Origin: Sva-07 sp031398325
GTDB lineage: Bacteria > Actinomycetota > Acidimicrobiia > Acidimicrobiales > Ilumatobacteraceae
DNA: 15,133 nt
NCBI GenBank assembly: GCA_031398325.1
Contig: JANNNB010000129.1
Coordinates: 1-15,133, forward strand
Reading direction: 5' to 3'
Every line of letters begins with the position of its first letter. Position 1 is the first letter of the stretch. The notes beneath the pieces were generated by a model. It worked only from the letters and a program-made list of their open reading frames with translations, was not told the origin of the DNA and searched no databases. Position numbers and translations under genes: made by a program. Below, in pieces: positions 14,080 through 15,133 of this stretch.

Positions 14080-14767
14080 GGGATCGACATGGATGGCTGA
14101 CGCAACACGGTTCTTCGCTCGGCTCGAGGCACACAATGATCGGGAGTGGTGGATCGCCAACCGGGCCGTGTACGACACCGTGATCAAGCCGTCGTTCCTC
14201 GACCTGCTCGAGGGCATCGGTTCGTTCGGGTCGTGGCGGGTGTATCGCCCGAACAACAACCTGCGATTCGCTTCGAACAAGCCGCCGTACAAGACCTTCA
14301 TCGGTGCAGTGGCCGAACGCGATGACGGTGTCGGCGCGTTCGTACAGGTGGGTCCGCGTGGACTGATGATCGGCACCGGCATCCCGATGCCGGCACCAGA
14401 CCAGTTGACGCGGCAGCGCGACGCGATCGCGGACGAGACATCGGGCTCAGCATTCCAAGACGCCGTCGACACCGTTCGGGCTGCCGGAGCGAACGTGTTC
14501 GGCGGCAGGTGGGAACCACTCACACGCATCCCGCGAGGCCACCCACCCCACCATCCACGAGCCGAGTACCTGCGCTGGAAAGGCGTGGAGATCGGCCACC
14601 GACCCGGGCTGCCCGACTGGCTCGACCAACAGCAGGCATCCGAGAAGATCGACTCACTGATCGGGCTCGGCACGCCCGTCCATGATTGGCTCAGCCGCCA
14701 CGTCGGCCCATCAGCGCTCACCGCTGAAGAGCGTTACGCCCCAAAGCCTGCTCGCACCCGCAGGTGA
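14078..14767 (+). CDS. DUF2461 family protein
   Basis: This protein of about 229 aa resembles DUF2461 from its N-terminal ATRFFARLEAHNDREWWIANRAVYD pattern, the NNNLRFASNKPPYKTFIGA segment, the later GLMIGTGIPMPAPDQLTRQRDAI strand-helix region and LRWKGVEIGHRPG. The family is widespread and of unknown function, presumed cytoplasmic. The start is uncertain: ATG 14066, 14069, 14078 and 14093 are all in frame and none has a clear ribosome site; 14093 gives the tidiest N-terminus (MADATRFF), 14078 is a compromise. It is divergent from a TetR gene with inverted repeats between them. Confidence 0.82.
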   Translation: MGSTWMADATRFFARLEAHNDREWWIANRAVYDTVIKPSFLDLLEGIGSFGSWRVYRPNNNLRFASNKPPYKTFIGAVAERDDGVGAFVQVGPRGLMIGTGIPMPAPDQLTRQRDAIADETSGSAFQDAVDTVRAAGANVFGGRWEPLTRIPRGHPPHHPRAEYLRWKGVEIGHRPGLPDWLDQQQASEKIDSLIGLGTPVHDWLSRHVGPSALTAEERYAPKPARTRR

Positions 14768-14829
14768 ACACCTTCCGGCCGGGCGCCGGGACTCAGGCTG
14801 CGCGCTCCGTCCCGAGTCGGTCACGCGTT

Positions 14830-14867
14830 CCGCCGAGATCCGAACGATTCGTTCGGGTCTGCGGCGG
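14830..14867. promoter_or_regulatory. Long hairpin between the DUF2461 and SRPBCC genes
   Basis: CCGCCG-AGATCCGAAC (14830-14845) pairs with GTTCGGGTCT-G-CGGCGG (14851-14867), giving about 16 base pairs with one bulged G and one G-U pair around the loop GATTC. It lies 62 bases after the DUF2461 stop and only 17 bases before ATG 14885. It may be the terminator of the upstream gene (no T-run), an operator, or a leader structure of the next gene. Confidence 0.5.
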
Positions 14868-14884
14868 TGCGTCATCATCCGTCG

Positions 14885-15133
14885 ATGACCGAACAGCGCG
14901 TGTCCGCCAGCCGTCGAATCAACGCATCAGCCCACGCGCTGTTCGAGATCGTCTCGAGTCCCGAGGGTCATGTGCGCATCGACGGATCCGGCATGCTCGA
15001 CGCTGCCCCCGACGCTCAGCCACTCACGGCGGCGGGCGACGTGTTCGACATGGAGATGGACCGCACACCGCTGAACGACATCCCCGGGCTGGTGAAGTAC
15101 AAGGTACGCAACACGGTGACGCAGCTCGTGCCG
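14885..15133 (+). CDS. SRPBCC (polyketide cyclase/START-like) family protein, 3' end outside the window
   Basis: The first 83 codons are open to the window edge. The N-terminus VSASRRINASAHALFEIVSSPEGHVRIDGSGML (6-38) matches the first strand, helix and loop of SRPBCC proteins, in which a long helix-grip cavity binds hydrophobic ligands; relatives read V.A.R.I.A....IF.L...P..H...DGSG. VFDMEMDR and VKYKVRNTV would be the next strands. ATG 14885 has no clear ribosome site. Whether the protein is a cyclase, ligand carrier or hydrolase cannot be decided from the visible half. Confidence 0.75.
   Translation, partial: MTEQRVSASRRINASAHALFEIVSSPEGHVRIDGSGMLDAAPDAQPLTAAGDVFDMEMDRTPLNDIPGLVKYKVRNTVTQLVP

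Noticed and set aside
1..15133. Mobile element, prophage, CRISPR array or defence island
   Set aside because: No transposase, integrase, terminal repeats, regular spacer-repeat pattern or recognisable defence domains were found; base composition looks uniform.

Overview
The window is about 15.1 kb of dense, GC-rich bacterial chromosome. CGATCG-type words, GTG/TTG/CTG starts and strong G/C third-position bias make it most like a high-GC actinobacterium. The protein content (several crotonase and CoA-transferase genes, PEP-utilising proteins, DUF6325, DUF1330, LuxR/MalT-type regulators) would fit the Acidimicrobiia (Ilumatobacter-like). That assignment is inference; there is no rRNA to prove it. 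I see no tRNA, rRNA, CRISPR array, insertion sequence or phage genes.

Layout. 109-1722 (+) is a DHA2-type MFS exporter, converging across a hairpin terminator on a two-gene minus-strand operon (DUF6325 protein plus a 49-aa basic peptide, 2420-1811). From 2630 (+) come a 78-aa actinobacterial protein, a LuxR/MalT-type regulator that looks cut off at its N-terminus, and a small three-helix-bundle protein. 4704-5303 (-) is a TetR regulator, divergent from a flavin amine oxidase (5375-6772) and a DUF1330 protein (6782-7066). The 72-bp TetR/oxidase gap holds a perfect 18-bp palindrome that overlaps the oxidase -10 box.

7085-10918 (-) is a probable metabolic operon, read from high to low coordinates: a PEP-utilising (phosphohistidine-domain) protein broken by a single extra base, a class III CoA-transferase joined to it by an ATGA overlap, and a crotonase-fold protein lacking one of the two usual catalytic glutamates. 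Divergently, 11032-12685 (+) encodes a ThuA-like protein and a second crotonase that has both glutamates. Acyl-CoA chemistry on both sides of the divergent promoter suggests one catabolic locus with an unknown substrate.

The right end has a small SAM methyltransferase-like gene (12752-13381), a TetR regulator (13464-14021, -) divergent from a DUF2461 gene (14078-14767), and the 5' part of an SRPBCC-family gene running off the end.

The most useful observations are: (1) the PEP-protein frameshift, which a one-base correction repairs exactly; (2) three genes (oxidase, ThuA, second crotonase) with a TANNNT box ending 8 bases before the proposed start, implying leaderless mRNAs and re-dating the ThuA start to CTG 11032; (3) the TetR operator; (4) the ATPase-less LuxR regulator with no upstream start codon; (5) the unexplained PEP-protein/CoA-transferase/crotonase combination. 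No gap without a gene exceeds 300 bases.
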